Shown here piece after piece: positions 21,903 through 29,497 of a stretch of DNA of 33,020 nucleotides (its first letter is position 1; each line of letters begins with the position of its first letter). The position numbers and the translations under genes were made by a program. The DNA lies in assembly GCF_001418335.1 (NCBI RefSeq), contig NZ_LIPP01000058.1, forward strand, positions 1-33,020, read 5' to 3'. The notes beneath the pieces are model-generated. The model worked only from the letters and a program-made list of their open reading frames with translations, had not been told where the DNA came from and did no database searches. This DNA is from Streptomyces aurantiacus. GTDB taxonomy: Bacteria > Actinomycetota > Actinomycetes > Streptomycetales > Streptomycetaceae.

Positions 21903-23237
21903 TCAGATGCGGGAAAACGCCTGCTCGATGATGTCGAGGCCCTCGGTCAGCAGGTCCTCGCCGATGACCAGCGGCGGCAGGAAGCGCAGCACGTTCCCGT
22001 AGGTGCCACAGGTCAAGACCAGCAGGCCCTCCTGCTGGCAGGCCTTGGCGAGCGCGGCGGTCGCCTCCGCGGCCGGCTCCTTCGTGGTGCGGTCCTTGAC
22101 CAGCTCGACCGCGATCATCGCGCCCCGGCCGCGGACGTCGCCGATGAGGTCGAACTTCTCCGCCATCGCGCCGAGCCGCGCCTTCATCGTCTTCTCGATC
22201 GCCTTCGCCCTGGCGTTGAGGTCCAGCTCCTTCATCGTCTCGATCGCCCCGAGCGCCGCCGCGCAGGCCACCGGGTTGCCGCCGTAGGTGCCGCCCAGGC
22301 CGCCCGCGTGCGCGGCGTCCATGATCTCGGCGCGGCCGGTCACGGCGGCGAGCGGCAGACCGCCCGCGATGCCCTTGGCGGTGGTGATCAGGTCCGGGAC
22401 GACGCCCTCGTCCTCGCACGCGAACCACTGGCCGGTACGGCAGAAACCGGACTGGATCTCGTCGGCGACGAAGACGATGCCGTTGTCGGACGCGAACCGG
22501 CTCAGCGCAGGCAGGAAGCCCTTGGCGGGCTCGATGAAGCCGCCCTCGCCGAGCACCGGCTCGATGATGATCGCGGCCACGTTGTCCGGGCCGACCTGCT
22601 TGGTGATCTCGTCGATGGCCTGCGCGGCGGCCTCGGCGCCCGCGTTGTCCGGACCGGTCGGCCAGCGGTAGCCGTACGCCACCGGGACGCGGTAGACCTC
22701 GGGCGCGAACGGGCCGAAGCCGTGCTTGTACGGCATGTTCTTCGCGGTCAGGGCCATCGTGAGGTTCGTCCGGCCGTGGTAGCCGTGGTCGAAGACGACG
22801 ACGGCCTGCCGCTTCGTGTACGCACGGGCGATCTTGACGGCGTTCTCGACGGCCTCGGCACCGCTGTTGAAGAGGGCGCTCTTCTTGGCGTGGTCCCCGG
22901 GCGTCAGCTCGGCCAGCGCCTCGGCGACGGCCACGTACCCCTCGTACGGCGTGACCATGAAACAGGTGTGGGTGAAGTCCTGGAGCTGGGCGGCGGCCCG
23001 GCGCACGACGGCCTCGGCGGACGCGCCGACGCTGGTCACGGCGATGCCGGAACCGAAGTCGATGAGCCGGTTCCCGTCGACGTCCTCCATGATCCCGCCG
23101 CCCGCGCGCGCGGCGAAGACGGGGAGCACGGACCCCACACCGGCCGCGACCGCGGCGCTGCGGCGGGCCTGCAGTTCCCGCGACTTCGGGCCGGGAATGG
23201 CGGTGACGATGCGGCGCTCCTGCGGAACTGCGCTCAT
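21903..23237 (-). CDS. gabT: 4-aminobutyrate aminotransferase
   Basis: A 444-residue class III aminotransferase close to GabT. It converts GABA and 2-oxoglutarate to succinic semialdehyde and glutamate. Marks: SGAEAVENA (125-133) for phosphate binding, HGYHGRT (151-157), EPVLGEGGF (226-234), Asp259 in ADEIQSGFCRTG and Lys288 in TTAKGIAGGLP as Schiff-base lysine. The ATG at 23237 has AGGGAG 6 nt upstream; the longer frame upstream is intergenic. It is divergent from the P-loop protein gene, with an array of 11-bp repeats between them. Within the region it would take GABA formed by the aminobutyraldehyde dehydrogenases. From memory the S. coelicolor counterpart is SCO5676. Confidence 0.93.
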   Translation of the reverse strand: MSAVPQERRIVTAIPGPKSRELQARRSAAVAAGVGSVLPVFAARAGGGIMEDVDGNRLIDFGSGIAVTSVGASAEAVVRRAAAQLQDFTHTCFMVTPYEGYVAVAEALAELTPGDHAKKSALFNSGAEAVENAVKIARAYTKRQAVVVFDHGYHGRTNLTMALTAKNMPYKHGFGPFAPEVYRVPVAYGYRWPTGPDNAGAEAAAQAIDEITKQVGPDNVAAIIIEPVLGEGGFIEPAKGFLPALSRFASDNGIVFVADEIQSGFCRTGQWFACEDEGVVPDLITTAKGIAGGLPLAAVTGRAEIMDAAHAGGLGGTYGGNPVACAAALGAIETMKELDLNARAKAIEKTMKARLGAMAEKFDLIGDVRGRGAMIAVELVKDRTTKEPAAEATAALAKACQQEGLLVLTCGTYGNVLRFLPPLVIGEDLLTEGLDIIEQAFSRI

Positions 23238-23287
23238 GAGGGGCTCCCTGGGGGTCGTGCGAACGGCGGACGGACAGCCGACACGCT

Positions 23288-23313
23288 CGGCTTCCTTCCT
23301 CGGCTTCCTTCCT
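23288..23313 (-). repeat. Two 13-bp tandem units in the gabT leader region
   Basis: CGGCTTCCTTCCT occurs twice head to tail. On the gabT sense strand it reads as purine-rich AGGAAGG units about 50-75 nt before the start codon. Function unknown. Confidence 0.6.
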
Positions 23314-23385
23314 CGCAGGCTAGGGCCGGGGACGGAAGGCGGGCATGCTCCATCTGGGCGTGGTCGCGGAAGCCGCTTGTCCGTC

Positions 23386-23429
23386 TTGGACATGGCTTGG
23401 GCATGGTGTGGACATGGCTCGGACATTGC
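23386..23429. promoter_or_regulatory. Four 11-bp direct repeats between gabT and the P-loop gene
   Basis: TTGGACATGGC, TTGGGCATGGT, GTGGACATGGC and TCGGACATTGC follow each other with exact 11-bp spacing, so all face the same side of the helix. A TGTCC-gtctt-GGACA dyad overlaps the first unit (23378-23392). This is the layout of sites for OmpR-type regulators (GlnR, PhoP) or SARPs, though the consensus is not one I can name. The rest of the 329-nt gap holds the 13-bp repeat and a -10-like TAGATT (23515-23520) for the P-loop gene. Confidence 0.5.
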
Positions 23430-23566
23430 GAGGCCGGGGAACGCCGAGGGCGCCGGGTGTCCGTATCGCCGTCCACCCGGCCGGGTAAGCCGCGAACTCC
23501 CTTTGTCAGGGCGTTAGATTGAGACGCACAGCACTACGGAGCGGCTGGTCAGGGGTGGCAGAAGCG

Positions 23567-25693
23567 ATGGACAGCGACGGCACGCACGACGCACGGGGCA
23601 CGCACGCCGATCGTGTGCCCCGGCCGGCCGGACCGCCCCGGGTGCCGCCACGTCCCGCGCGGGCGCCCGGCGCGCCACCGCTGCCGGACGGCTCCGCGTT
23701 CCTCACCTGGCTGCGGACCCCCCGGCCCGAGGCCGCGCCGGGCGTGTGGCGGTTCGGGCACCGGCCCCGGCCGGAGGAGGAGCCCGAGCAGATCCCGGCC
23801 CGGCAGCTGCTCAGCGGCGCGTTCATCGCCTTCCTCGTGGGATGGCTGATCTGGTCGCTGCTGTGGAACGGCTACCTCGGCGGCTGGTGGCTGCTGCCGC
23901 TGTTCGCGATGATCCCGGACTCCTGGGTCAAACCGCACAGCTTCGGCTCCGTCGTGGTCGTCTACGCCTATTACGTGGCCATCGCGCTCGGAATCATGAT
24001 CGGCGTCGGCCGGCTCGGCCGGTGGAGCGAGGTCTGGCGGCGGTACGGGGTGCCCGCCTGGCGACAGGCGGCCCCCGCGAACGAGCGCCCGCCCGCGCCC
24101 GAGGAGGACCCCGCGCAGTGGAATCCGCTGCGCGCCGCCGGAGCCGTCGACGCCGCCGAGCGGCTCGGCGCCGACGCGCGGGCCGGGCTCATGCGCGACG
24201 TCGACCACGCGCGGATCACCCGGGCCTGGCAGAGCGTGCGCAGCGGACGGCACAGCCTCGCCACCTTCACCGGCACCGTCCTGAGGGAGGGCGCCGCCGC
24301 CTGTCTGCACCCCTCCGGCGACCGGGACCTGCCGGGCCGGCTCGCGCAGCACGATCTCGTCACCGGCCAGGTGCGCCTCGGCACGACCGCCGACGACCCG
24401 CGCAACCCGTACGCCTACCGCGGCACCGGAATGGCGCTCGGCCCCGACCTGCTGGGGACCTCGCTGCTCGCCGTCGGGCCCGCCGGATCGGGCAAGACCG
24501 GCGGTGTTGTCTGGCCGCTCGCCGAGTCGCTGTGCCTGCACGCGCTCGCCGGGCGGGCGGCCGTGGTCGTCGTCGGGGCCGCGGGGGCGGGCCTCGGTTC
24601 GGTGGACGCGTACGACGTCGTGGTGCGGGTGGGCAACCCCGAATCCGTGTACGACCTCGATCTGTACGGCGGCACCACCGACCCGGACGAGGCCGCGGCC
24701 GTGCTCGCCGAGGCCCTCGTCGGCGACCTCGCCGACCCGCATCCCAGCGGGGAGAGCCGGCGGTCCACCACCGTGCTCGCCCAGCTGCTCGGGCCGTACC
24801 GGACCGTCCACGGGCGCTTTCCCTCCGTGCCCGAACTGCGGCAGCTCCTCGACGGCGCGCCCGGCCCGCTCGGGGCGCTCCGCAAGGCGCTCACCGACGG
24901 CGGCCAGGAATCGCTGCTGCGGGAACTGGACGCGCGGGAGCGGCAGTTGGGGCAGCCCGGCGATCTGGGAGGTGTGCTCGCGGACCGGGTGGCGCTGCTC
25001 GACCGGCCCGCCTTCGCCGGATTCTTCGACACGTCCGGGCAGTCCCGGCCCTTCTCGCTGCGCGCCCTCGACCACCCCGTACGCGTACGGATCGACCTTC
25101 CTCAGCGCGGGCACGCGGACGCCTCGCGGATTCTTTCGCGGCTCGTCCTCGCCCAGTTCGCGGCGAGTGTCGCGGTGCGCGAGGACCGTTCCCTGTTCGC
25201 CTGCCTCGTACTCGACGACGCCACCGGGGTCGTCACCCCCGAGGCCGTACGGGGCATCCAGCGGCTGCGGTCCGCCAACGCCGGGGTCGTGCTGACGCTT
25301 CGTACGCTCGACGACGCGCCCCGCCCGCTGCGGTCGCCGCTGCTCGGCGCGATCGGGTGCCGGGTGGCGCTCGCGGGGCTCACGCCGTGGGACGGGCAGG
25401 ACTTCGCCGAGGTGTGGGGCAAGGAGTGGATCGAGGCGCGGGACGTCACCGACCGGCAGATCATCGCGGAGACACCGGCCGGGAAGGCCGTGCACATGCT
25501 GCGGCGGGTGATCACCGGGAACGCGCCCACCGCCCGCGCCGTGACCGTCCGACAGGTCGAACGGGAGCGGTGGTCGGCGTCCGAGCTGGCGCACGGGGTG
25601 CCGCCGGGGCACGCGGTGCTCTCGCTCACCAGCGTGCGCGGGGACCACGCGCCGCCCCTGCTGGTGGACCTGCGGGACCCGGGACGCCCATAA
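23567..25693 (+). CDS. Membrane-anchored P-loop ATPase-like protein (VirD4/TraG/FtsK-like)
   Basis: A 708-residue protein. A Pro/Arg-rich N-terminus is followed by two membrane segments (about 85-117 and 125-151) and a cytoplasmic P-loop domain of the HerA/FtsK/VirD4 kind. Walker A is GPAGSGKTGG (304-313, Lys310). The Walker B-like strand CLVLDDA (546-552) has Asp551 where the catalytic Glu is expected. Other features are RSTTVLAQLLGPYRT and SANAGVVLTLRTLDDAPRPL, the latter recalling the sensor region of coupling proteins. No relaxase or other conjugation gene is nearby, so a chromosomal role is likely but unknown. I chose the ATG at 23567 with AGGGGTGG 8 nt before it; GTG 23555 and TTG 23519 are alternatives. 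Confidence 0.75.
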   Translation: MDSDGTHDARGTHADRVPRPAGPPRVPPRPARAPGAPPLPDGSAFLTWLRTPRPEAAPGVWRFGHRPRPEEEPEQIPARQLLSGAFIAFLVGWLIWSLLWNGYLGGWWLLPLFAMIPDSWVKPHSFGSVVVVYAYYVAIALGIMIGVGRLGRWSEVWRRYGVPAWRQAAPANERPPAPEEDPAQWNPLRAAGAVDAAERLGADARAGLMRDVDHARITRAWQSVRSGRHSLATFTGTVLREGAAACLHPSGDRDLPGRLAQHDLVTGQVRLGTTADDPRNPYAYRGTGMALGPDLLGTSLLAVGPAGSGKTGGVVWPLAESLCLHALAGRAAVVVVGAAGAGLGSVDAYDVVVRVGNPESVYDLDLYGGTTDPDEAAAVLAEALVGDLADPHPSGESRRSTTVLAQLLGPYRTVHGRFPSVPELRQLLDGAPGPLGALRKALTDGGQESLLRELDARERQLGQPGDLGGVLADRVALLDRPAFAGFFDTSGQSRPFSLRALDHPVRVRIDLPQRGHADASRILSRLVLAQFAASVAVREDRSLFACLVLDDATGVVTPEAVRGIQRLRSANAGVVLTLRTLDDAPRPLRSPLLGAIGCRVALAGLTPWDGQDFAEVWGKEWIEARDVTDRQIIAETPAGKAVHMLRRVITGNAPTARAVTVRQVERERWSASELAHGVPPGHAVLSLTSVRGDHAPPLLVDLRDPGRP

Positions 25694-25697
25694 GGAC

Positions 25698-25709
25698 ACG
25701 GTCGACCGT
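25698..25709. promoter_or_regulatory. 12-bp perfect palindrome ahead of the PucR gene
   Basis: ACGGTCGACCGT, followed directly by ACGGT (25710-25714), lies just past the stop codon of the P-loop gene and 160 nt before the PucR gene. It may be an autoregulatory operator; not assigned. Confidence 0.35.
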
Positions 25710-25743
25710 ACGGTGAGGCAGAATCGACAGAGGTCGTTCATAC

Positions 25744-25773
25744 ATGACGGCCAAAACATCACATGTCCCGTGA
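25744..25773 (+). CDS. Possible upstream micro-ORF in the PucR leader
   Basis: ATG ACG GCC and six more codons (MTAKTSHVP) end at TGA 25771-25773, with AGAGG about 10 nt upstream. A second micro-ORF starts at an overlapping GTG (25770, GTGA coupling) and encodes about 25 residues to a TGA at 25845-25847. Third-position G/C is low in both, so they may be chance; coupled leader peptides are the alternative. Confidence 0.2.
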   Translation: MTAKTSHVP

Positions 25774-25816
25774 CCGTTGAAGAACCGTTGAAGAACCGTC
25801 GACGAACCCGTGAAGA
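25773..25816. promoter_or_regulatory. Four 11-bp direct repeats in the PucR leader (PhoP-box-like)
   Basis: ACCGTTGAAGA (twice), ACCGTCGACGA and ACCCGTGAAGA follow one another with no gaps. Read on the minus strand in another phase they give GTTCTTCAACG, GTTCTTCAACG and GTTCGTCGACG. These resemble the 11-nt direct-repeat unit of the Streptomyces PhoP box (GTTCA-type). Binding by PhoP or the related GlnR is an inference. The stretch is unusually A-rich for this genome. Confidence 0.45.
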
Positions 25817-25832
25817 CCTGAAGATTTCAAAA

Positions 25833-25864
25833 GACCTCAAGAGCTGAAGACCTCAAGACCTGAA
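25833..25864 (+). repeat. Two 16-nt direct repeats just before the PucR start codon
   Basis: GACCTCAAGAGCTGAA and GACCTCAAGACCTGAA are contiguous and end 6 nt before the ATG at 25871; the second contributes the GAAGG ribosome binding site. They continue the repetitive leader that starts at 25773. Confidence 0.7.
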
Positions 25865-25870
25865 GGCCTC

Positions 25871-27610
25871 ATGCCCCCCACGCTCGCCTCGCTCGTCCAT
25901 CACTCGGCGCTCAAACTCACCGTGCGCGCGGGCGGGGACCATCTGGACACCCCCGTGCGCTGGGTGCACGCCAGTGAGCTCACCGACCCCGTGCCGTACA
26001 TGGAGGGCGGGGAGCTCCTGCTCATCACCGCGCTCAAGCTGGACGTCGAGGACGCCGACGCCATGCGGCGGTACGTGAAGCGGCTGGTGGGGGCGGGAGT
26101 GGCCGGGCTCGGCTTCGCCGTCGGGGTGCATCACGAGGAGATTCCCGAGGCGCTGGCCGACGCGGCGGCGGAGGCGGGGCTTCCGCTCCTTGAGGTGCCT
26201 CGGCGTACGCCTTTCCTCGCCATCAGCAAGGCCGTCTCGGAGGCCATCGCCGCCGACCGGTACCGGGCGGTGACCGCGGGGTTCGCCGCGCAGCGGGAGC
26301 TGACGAAGAAGGCGCTGAGCGACGGGCCCGAAGGGCTGCTGACCGCGCTCGCCTCGCAGGTCGACGGGTGGGCCGCGCTGTACGACGCCTCCGGTGCCGT
26401 CGTCGCCACCGCGCCGGAGTGGGCGGGGCGCCGGGCCGCCCGGATCACCGCGGACGTGGAGCGGTTGCGGGACCGGCCCACGCCGGCGAGTTCCGTCGTC
26501 GGCGGAGGTTCCGTGGACGGCACGGACGGCGAGGACGGCGAGGACGGCGAGGACCGGATCGAGCTGCACTCGCTGGGGACCGGGCGGCGCGCTCGTGGCG
26601 TGCTCGCCGTCGGGACCGCGGCGGCGCCGGGCACGGCCGAGCGGTATGCCGTGCACTCCGCGATCGCCCTGCTGACGCTGACCACGGAGCGGTCCCGGGC
26701 GCTGTACGCCGCCGAGCAGCGGATCGGGGCCGCCGTGCTGCGGATGCTGCTGGCCGGGCAGCCCGATCACGCCAGGGGAGTCGCCGGGGACCTGTACGGG
26801 GGGCTGCTGGACGCGCCTTACCGGATGATGCTCGCCGAGGCCGCGTCGGCGTCCGCCGGCCGGGCGCGGGCCGGACGCGGCGGTGGCGGCGGCGCCGACG
26901 AAGAGGACGTGGCGGATACGACCGATACGGCGGACGTCCAGGCGGCGGCGGCCGTGCTCGCCGATGTCCGGGGCGATCTGGTGGGCGGGCTCGTCGAGGT
27001 CGTGGAGGCCGCGGCGGCCCGGTCCGGCGAGGCCGTGCTGGTCGTGCCCGACGGGCAGCGGCTCGTGGTGCTCGCCGCGGACGGGGGCGCGGTGGTCGCC
27101 GCCTGCGCCCGGTACGCGAAGACCGTCGGGCTCGCGCGGAGCGGTTCCGAACAGGGGACCGACGAGGACGAGCTGGTCGTGGGGGTTTCCGCGCCGGCCG
27201 GTCCCGTCGCCGCCGGGGCCGCCTACAAGCAGGCCGAGCAGTCGCTGTCCGTCGCACGGCGGCGGGGGCGGGTGCTGGTCGAGCACGAGGAGGTGGCGAC
27301 GGGATCCGTGGTGCCGTTGCTGGCGGACGACGCGGTACGGGCGTTCGCCGACGGGCTGCTACGGGCGTTGCACGAGCACGACGCGACCGGGCGGGGCGAT
27401 CTGGTCGCCTCGCTGCGGGCCTGGCTGTCGCGGCACGGGCAGTGGGACGCGGCGGCGGCGGATCTCGGGGTGCACCGGCACACGTTGCGGTACCGGATGC
27501 GGCGGGTGGAGGAGATCCTCGGCCGGTCGCTGGACGATCCGGATGTGCGGATGGAGCTGTGGCTGGCGCTGAAGGCGACGACGGCCGTCCCGGCGGGGAC
27601 GCGGGAGTAG
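25871..27610 (+). CDS. PucR family transcriptional regulator
   Basis: A 579-residue regulator. It has an N-terminal PucR sensor domain (about 1-125, with VRWVHASELTDPVPYMEGGELLLITAL) and a middle GGDEF-like/CdaR-type region interrupted by two linkers: an Asp-Gly-Glu repeat from three 9-bp DNA units at 26525-26551, and a Gly/Ala/Asp-rich one near 335-360. The C-terminal PucR helix-turn-helix (about 520-570) reads DAAAADLGVHRHTLRYRMRRVEEILGRSLDDPDVRMELWLAL. Family members respond to purine, GABA, proline or similar nitrogen compounds. Between gabT and an aldehyde dehydrogenase, it is the best candidate for pathway-specific control. GAAGG lies 5 nt before the ATG. Confidence 0.9.
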   Translation: MPPTLASLVHHSALKLTVRAGGDHLDTPVRWVHASELTDPVPYMEGGELLLITALKLDVEDADAMRRYVKRLVGAGVAGLGFAVGVHHEEIPEALADAAAEAGLPLLEVPRRTPFLAISKAVSEAIAADRYRAVTAGFAAQRELTKKALSDGPEGLLTALASQVDGWAALYDASGAVVATAPEWAGRRAARITADVERLRDRPTPASSVVGGGSVDGTDGEDGEDGEDRIELHSLGTGRRARGVLAVGTAAAPGTAERYAVHSAIALLTLTTERSRALYAAEQRIGAAVLRMLLAGQPDHARGVAGDLYGGLLDAPYRMMLAEAASASAGRARAGRGGGGGADEEDVADTTDTADVQAAAAVLADVRGDLVGGLVEVVEAAAARSGEAVLVVPDGQRLVVLAADGGAVVAACARYAKTVGLARSGSEQGTDEDELVVGVSAPAGPVAAGAAYKQAEQSLSVARRRGRVLVEHEEVATGSVVPLLADDAVRAFADGLLRALHEHDATGRGDLVASLRAWLSRHGQWDAAAADLGVHRHTLRYRMRRVEEILGRSLDDPDVRMELWLALKATTAVPAGTRE

Positions 27611-27672
27611 GTCGGTCGGTTTGTGTCGGGCTCGTTGTCGGGTGCGGGCGGTGGGGGCGGGGGTTTCGCGCA

Positions 27673-27733
27673 GTTCCCCGCGCCCCTGAACGGCGGGTCC
27701 GCTGTGGCCGGTCGCGCAGTTCCCCGCGCCCCT
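27673..27733 (+). repeat. Two direct copies of GTTCCCCGCGCCCCT
   Basis: Copies at 27673-27687 and 27719-27733, each preceded by CGCGCA, match the dispersed element at 10007-10138 but in direct orientation, so they do not form a hairpin with each other. They lie downstream of the PucR stop codon. The remaining gap to 27887 contains the 12-bp tandem repeat below and no gene. Confidence 0.65.
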
Positions 27734-27840
27734 GTAGGGCGGTCCTGGTGGTTCTCGCCGAAATGGAGTGGGGCTGGGGCGGAGTGCTACGGGGTGGACA
27801 AAATAACTTGGGATGGCGCAGGCCTACCGTGGGGGCGTAA

Positions 27841-27864
27841 TCACCAGCCATGTCACCAGCCATG
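27841..27864 (+). repeat. 12-bp tandem repeat before the third aldehyde dehydrogenase
   Basis: TCACCAGCCATG occurs twice without a gap, followed by TCAATGG, ending 23 nt before the start codon. It lies in the probable 5' leader and may be an operator or a slippage duplication. Confidence 0.6.
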
Positions 27865-27887
27865 TCAATGGAAGGGCCGGGAACTCG

Positions 27888-29336
27888 ATGACTGCCACCA
27901 CCCATGCCTTCTGGCTCGCCGGCCGCCAGGCCACCGGCGAGGCCACCTTCGACGTCACGTCGCCCTGGGACGGGCACCTCGTCGGCAGGGTCGCCGTGCC
28001 GAGTGACGCCCAGGTCGAGGAGGCCGTCGCCGCCGCGTACGCCGTACGGGACGAGTTCGCCGCCACGCCGGCCCACGTGCGGGCCGCCGCCCTGGACCAC
28101 GTGAGCAGGCGGCTCGCGGAGCGGACCGAGGAGATCGCCCGGCTCATCTCCGCCGAGAACGGCAAGCCGGTCAAGTGGGCCCGCGGCGAGGTCGGCCGGG
28201 CCGTGTCCGTGTTCCGGTTCGCGGCCGAGGAGGCCCGCCGGTTCAACGGTGGCGAGGCGCAGCGGCTCGACACCGATCCCGGGGGCCAGGGGCGGCTCGC
28301 GCTCACCCGGCGTTTCCCGAAGGGCGTCGTGCTCGGCATCGCGCCCTTCAACTTCCCGCTGAACCTGTGCGCCCACAAGATCGCTCCGGCGATCGCGGCC
28401 GGGGCGCCGATCATTCTGAAGCCCGCGCCCGCGACCCCGCTGAGCGGTCTGGTCATCGGCGAGCTGCTGGCCGAGACCGAGCTGCCGGCCGGCTCCTGGT
28501 CGGTGCTGCCCGTCGCCAACGACAAGATGCCCGCGCTGGTGCAGGACGAGCGGCTGCCCGTCATCTCCTTCACCGGGTCCGACAAGGTCGGTTACGCGAT
28601 CATGGACTCCGTACCGCGCAAGCACCTCACCCTGGAGCTGGGCGGCAACGGAGCGGCCGTCGTGCTCGCCGACTGGGCGAGCGACGAGGACCTGGACCTG
28701 GCCGCGACGCGCATCGCGACCTTCAGCAACTACCAGGGCGGGCAGTCCTGCATCTCCGTGCAGCGGGTCGTCGCGGACGCGTCGGTGTACGAGCGGCTGC
28801 TGCCCCGGATCGTCGCCGCGGTCGGGGCCCAGGTGACCGGGGACCCGTCCGACGACGCGACCGATGTCGGTCCGCTGGTGAGCGAGGACGCCGCCAGGCG
28901 GGTGGAGTCGTGGGTCGAGGAGGCCGTCGGGGCCGGGGCCGAACTGCTCGCAGGCGGCAAGCGCGACGGCGCCTCGTACGCGCCGACCGTGCTGGCCGGC
29001 GTACCGGACGGGGCGACGATCTCCAGCGAGGAGGTCTTCGGACCCGTCCTGACCGTGCAGAAGGCGGAGGGGGAGGCCGCCGCCTTCGCCGCCGTCAACG
29101 AGTCCAAGTACGGGCTGCAGGCCGGTGTGTTCACCCATGACCTCCAGGCCGCCTTCCGGGCCCACCGGGCGCTGGAGGTGGGCGGCGTGGTGATCGGCGA
29201 CGTTCCCTCGTACCGCGCCGACCAGATGCCGTACGGCGGTGTGAAGCAGTCCGGCGTCGGGCGGGAGGGCGTGCGGTTCGCCATGGACGACTACACGTAC
29301 GAGCGGGTGCTGGTCCTGACGGGGCTCGCGCTCTGA
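27888..29336 (+). CDS. NAD(P)+-dependent aldehyde dehydrogenase (copy 3, lactaldehyde-DH-like subfamily)
   Basis: A 482-residue ALDH of a different subfamily from the other two. It has PFNFPLN (Asn155) instead of PWNYP, Lys178 (LKPAPATPLSG), Glu250 (LELGGNG) and Cys288 (GGQSCISVQR). The C-terminal run with DQMPYGGVKQSGVGREG resembles lactaldehyde/glyceraldehyde-3-phosphate-type ALDHs such as the methanogen lactaldehyde dehydrogenase. Next to PucR and GabT it could oxidise succinic semialdehyde, but it does not look like a classical GabD, so a broad aldehyde role is equally possible. The ATG at 27888 has GAAGGG 11 nt upstream. From memory the S. coelicolor counterpart is SCO5679. A strong hairpin follows. 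Confidence 0.87.
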   Translation: MTATTHAFWLAGRQATGEATFDVTSPWDGHLVGRVAVPSDAQVEEAVAAAYAVRDEFAATPAHVRAAALDHVSRRLAERTEEIARLISAENGKPVKWARGEVGRAVSVFRFAAEEARRFNGGEAQRLDTDPGGQGRLALTRRFPKGVVLGIAPFNFPLNLCAHKIAPAIAAGAPIILKPAPATPLSGLVIGELLAETELPAGSWSVLPVANDKMPALVQDERLPVISFTGSDKVGYAIMDSVPRKHLTLELGGNGAAVVLADWASDEDLDLAATRIATFSNYQGGQSCISVQRVVADASVYERLLPRIVAAVGAQVTGDPSDDATDVGPLVSEDAARRVESWVEEAVGAGAELLAGGKRDGASYAPTVLAGVPDGATISSEEVFGPVLTVQKAEGEAAAFAAVNESKYGLQAGVFTHDLQAAFRAHRALEVGGVVIGDVPSYRADQMPYGGVKQSGVGREGVRFAMDDYTYERVLVLTGLAL

Positions 29337-29418
29337 GACCGGGCATCGAAGCCCAAGAGCCTACGAGCGGGCTCATCGGCCCCGACGGGTAGCCACGGCT
29401 GTCTCCGACCTCACCCCG

Positions 29419-29466
29419 GACGAAGGGGCCCGGCACCGATGCCTTCCGGTGCCGGGCCCCTTCGTC
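29419..29466. terminator. Strong bidirectional hairpin terminator
   Basis: A perfect 20-bp stem: 29419-29438 pairs with 29447-29466, 8-nt loop, core CGAAGGGGCCCGGCACCG. It lies between the convergent aldehyde dehydrogenase (stop 29336) and MarR (stop 29498) genes, so it can serve both. No long T-run, as is usual in Streptomyces. Confidence 0.85.
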
Positions 29467-29497
29467 GTCCTTGTGGCGCGGCAGCGGCCTCGGCGGG

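Noticed and set aside
23567..25693. Integrated conjugative element suggested by a VirD4/TraG-like protein
   Set aside because: No integrase, relaxase, att repeats or Tra genes nearby, and base composition equals that of its neighbours.
23549..25840. 763-codon minus-strand frame opposite the P-loop gene
   Set aside because: Antisense shadow; no domain, and it runs into the repetitive PucR leader.
10007..27733. Repeated GTTCCCCGCGCCCCT considered as CRISPR repeats
   Set aside because: Irregular distances, mixed orientation, two separate locations and no cas genes; it fits a dispersed intergenic element.
26445..29165. 906-codon minus-strand frame opposite PucR and the third aldehyde dehydrogenase
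   Set aside because: Shadow across two well-supported plus-strand genes and their gap; Arg/Pro-rich without motifs.
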